From positions 937,817-981,343 of the forward strand of contig NC_090619.1 of the NCBI RefSeq assembly GCF_004359215.1: 43,527 nucleotides of DNA, read 5' to 3'. Origin of the DNA: Bremia lactucae (lineage: Eukaryota; Oomycota; Peronosporomycetes; Peronosporales; Peronosporaceae). The position numbers and the translations under genes were made by a program. Within the stretch, counting starts at the first letter, position 1, and each line of letters begins with the position of its first letter. Below, piece after piece: positions 41,501 to 43,527 of this stretch. The notes under the pieces are model-generated. The model was not told where the DNA came from, did no database searches, and saw only the letters and a list, made by a program, of their open reading frames with translations.

Positions 41501-42470
41501 CAGTGCATGACCCTTAAAACCAGCAAATCCAGATTTTGAGTGGCCAAATTTTGATTCATTTGATTTTACAACTTTGGCCCTGATGATTGGATCAGAGTAC
41601 ATTGTATGGCATGCGTCCTTGCTCTCATCACCACTAACCACTTACTCGCTTCAAACCTTAACCATCAACCTGACTCACGAAAAGCTTAACGATACATGGA
41701 CGTTTACCAAAAAGGTCTCACCGGAAAAGCAGCAGAGTATGCAGTGAAAAGATACAATCCCACCGACGTGTACCCAAATCTGTTTTGATTGATGTGGCTG
41801 TTATGACAAGATGAATAGTGAATGTCAACCTGCGGCTTTTCTGAGCACCTATATTTATTTTGTCACTCATAAGCTTTGCAAAGAACTCCAGCCTTTGAAC
41901 TTGGTTAACCACTCCATGCTTGGCTGGTAATGATAGCGTTTTTGTAAGGTTACTTGTGAATTACTCGATGCCAAGGAAAGACCGTGTAAAATATCGCTTT
42001 TTACAAAGCAGGAACAAGCAGAACTTCAAACGAGTCATCACCGCACATAAAGAGATGCCTGTTTTGTCCGGTGCTTCAGCTTACGCGTTTTACCAATCAC
42101 CTTTTTGCCGATTGTTTCTTCGGAGTCTAATAATCATTATTGAAACAAAAGGCGACGTACCAATTTATTTTTGTAGAAAAGCAGCAGTATATGACGGGTT
42201 TTGCGCAAAAAAATATTTTTCAGGATAAGAAAATCCATTTGTAGGCAGCCGAATTCTCTCCGGCCTAGACAAAATGCCAAAATTTAGAAGCCTTTTGCGA
42301 TGCTACTGCTCCATAAAAGTTGAGTTTATAATAATTTCGAGACTTGTGGGGGGAAGCTTAGGGCATACTCTTTGTTCCCGAAGGCTTCATTTCTGTGTAA
42401 TTGTATTCAGGCCAAGCTTAGCGATTCTTGCAGGTCCACTGAAGCTGCAGGTCTTAAGTGTCATGTACTG
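41501..42470. mobile_element. Tc1/mariner-like remnant
   Basis: 970 bp between TA dinucleotides (41499-41500, 42471-42472). The left end CAGTGCATGACCCTTAAAAC and the reverse of the right end CAGTACATGACACTTAAGAC form an imperfect inverted repeat of about 24 bp. The interior has only short frames (minus-strand VNQVQRLEFFAKLMSDKINI at 41718-41912 is perhaps a transposase relic), so it is a dead or non-autonomous copy. Confidence 0.5.
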
Positions 42471-42518
42471 TATCTATATGTATTTAGGCTGCGTACGTAG
42501 AAGTGTACTGAAACCATA

Positions 42519-42669
42519 CAGTGCATGACACTTAAAACCAGCAACTTAGTGGCCCTGCAAGAATCGCTAAGACTTGACATTACACAGAAACGAAGCCTTT
42601 AGAATAAAGAATACGTCCTAAGCTTCCCTCCACAAGTCTTGGAAATTTATAATCTTAGCTTTTCATGGA
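42519..42669. mobile_element. Second Tc1/mariner-like end, inverted
   Basis: It starts after TA with CAGTGCATGACACTTAAAAC and mirrors the right end of the previous element for about 150 bp, head to head, with about 46 bp between them. It is cut by the LTR at 42670. Confidence 0.55.
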
Positions 42670-43119
42670 TGTAACGGGGCACTGCGACTTGTACTGTTTC
42701 AGTACAAGTCCACTTCACACTGCTTCAGATGTGAGTGGTGCCTCTCGTTAGATGACGTACACTGTACGTATAGAGGAAGACTTCTCTTAAGGCAAGTTAG
42801 CTTAAGAGTGTAAAATGAAAACTATATTAATATAGTTAAGTGTCTTGTTAATCTATCTTTGTAAATGTTGTCTTAACTATAAACTTATACTAAACATGTA
42901 AATGAATTCTTATCTATCTTATCTCGTAACTCTCTTTGATTACTTCTACAGCTGATTAGTCTGCGGAATAAATAGACATAATGGTCTATACCTATTTATG
43001 GATAAGAATTCAGGAAATTACTATTTAAAGTAATTTCCTCCAAATATTATCTACCTTTTGGATAATATTAATTAACAATCTTTTATTGTTAATTTCATGT
43101 AACGATACACCCCGTTACA
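42670..43119 (-). repeat. Family-1 LTR (3' LTR of an element beyond the window)
   Basis: 450 bp, from TGTAACGGGGCACTGCGAC to GATACACCCCGTTACA; the 10-bp ends are perfect inverted repeats. The cleanest copy in the window. The PPT and accessory ORF to its right show that the element continues beyond 43527 with minus-strand sense. Confidence 0.8.
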
Positions 43120-43120
43120 T

Positions 43121-43186
43121 CACCCCTCCCTTAAACGACAATCACTCTGAATGTCATTAGGTGGAGTGGTCGCTAAATGACCACTT
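43121..43186 (-). promoter_or_regulatory. Polypurine tract and hairpins
   Basis: The minus strand has AAGGGAGGGG (43123-43132) just before the LTR. AGTGGTC / GACCACT (43165-43171, 43179-43185) is a stem whose counterpart in element A has a different loop. The other stem (43134-43156) is degraded here. Confidence 0.6.
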
Positions 43187-43238
43187 AATTTTTAAAATGA
43201 TTTTGATTGGTCAGATCCATCATTTTAAATTCCATCGC

Positions 43239-43527
43239 ATGAAGGAACAATTCATGCGGGGTGAGGATAGTGTTGAACCTTCGGCTGCGGTTCGTGCAGC
43301 CGCGGGTGACGCATTGTTATCTCTTGCGGTAGACGTTCCGTCTACCGTAGTGTCTTCCACTCGCACAACACTTGGTGTTGCGAGTGCACGTGGTGATTCA
43401 CCACGTGAGTACGACCCCTCTTTAGAGGTCGATTATGAGTGCGAGTCGGACGAAATGGCCGACTCGGGGAGGATGGAACAGTCGCCTGATACCCGTCAGG
43501 CGGCTGATTATGAGCCTTCGAATGAGA
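43239..43527 (+). CDS. Antisense accessory ORF (subfamily 1), 5' part, open to window end
   Basis: 96 codons from ATG 43239 with no stop. MKEQFMRGEDSVEPSAAVRA then AAGDALLSLAVDV, STRTTLGVASARGDSPREYD, PSLEVDYECESDEMADSGRM. It matches the start of the ORF at 1-1058 almost residue for residue, and is intact where the B copy is broken. Acidic, Ala-rich. Family not recognised; product probably not membrane-bound (no hydrophobic segment in this part). Confidence 0.65.
   Translation, partial: MKEQFMRGEDSVEPSAAVRAAAGDALLSLAVDVPSTVVSSTRTTLGVASARGDSPREYDPSLEVDYECESDEMADSGRMEQSPDTRQAADYEPSNE

Noticed and set aside
1..43527. RxLR or Crinkler effector genes, expected in plant-pathogenic oomycetes
   Set aside because: No frame with a signal peptide followed by RxLR-EER or LFLAK was seen.

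Overview
The window looks like a transposon-rich stretch of an oomycete genome (Peronosporales: Phytophthora or a downy mildew). The one clearly intact cellular gene is an intronless, oomycete-like 26S proteasome ATPase RPT3 (39813-41030, minus). Nearly everything else is layered mobile DNA: decayed Ty3/gypsy elements, one Ty1/copia element, a pogo/Tigger element, Tc1/mariner-like remnants, a TIR element and a probable 5S-derived SINE. The species assignment is inference.

Regions. 1-8700: end of gypsy element A (plus sense, mostly outside the window), then decayed gypsy element B (minus sense, LTRs at 1347-2587 and 8186-8700). 8701-11063: LTR fragments and a TIR element with repeated subterminal motifs. 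10583-14160: internally deleted gypsy D, a displaced accessory ORF, an assembly gap, and the integrase end of another gypsy (G). 14165-23250: gypsy C, with an inverted segment in its RT, sharing an LTR in tandem with remnant F. 23821-26977: further gypsy fragments (H and one with RT/RNase H). 26978 to about 33112: a copia element on the minus strand, nested in the last gypsy. 33786-36416: a solo gypsy LTR carrying a pogo/Tigger element. 36417-39812: unrecognised DNA and LTR fragments. 39813-41030: RPT3. 41501-42669: Tc1/mariner-like remnants. 42670-43527: LTR and start of the accessory ORF of another gypsy.

The most interesting pattern is the organisation of the gypsy elements. Reading on the sense strand they run 5' LTR, 2-nt spacer, PBS, gag (CCHC), protease (VDCGAS), RT, RNase H, integrase, then a long ORF on the OPPOSITE strand, convergent with integrase, then short hairpins, a polypurine tract (AAGGGAGGGG type) and the 3' LTR. 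Parts of this are seen independently in A, B, C, F and the element at the window end. The antisense protein is conserved at the amino-acid level between strongly diverged copies (HRW, IGRE, HRLSREAG and CPCC motifs), which suggests that it was selected while the elements were active. Antisense ORFs in this position are known from some plant gypsy elements (Grande type); I do not recognise this protein family.

Other points: the copia element has a PBS matching the anticodon arm of initiator tRNA-Met that overlaps its own start codon, a tRNA-like block inside each LTR, and a 280-bp insertion with 5S-like internal promoter elements and a 19-bp target duplication. The pogo/Tigger transposase has a 72-bp in-frame-spliceable intron and a frameshift just before its first catalytic Asp.
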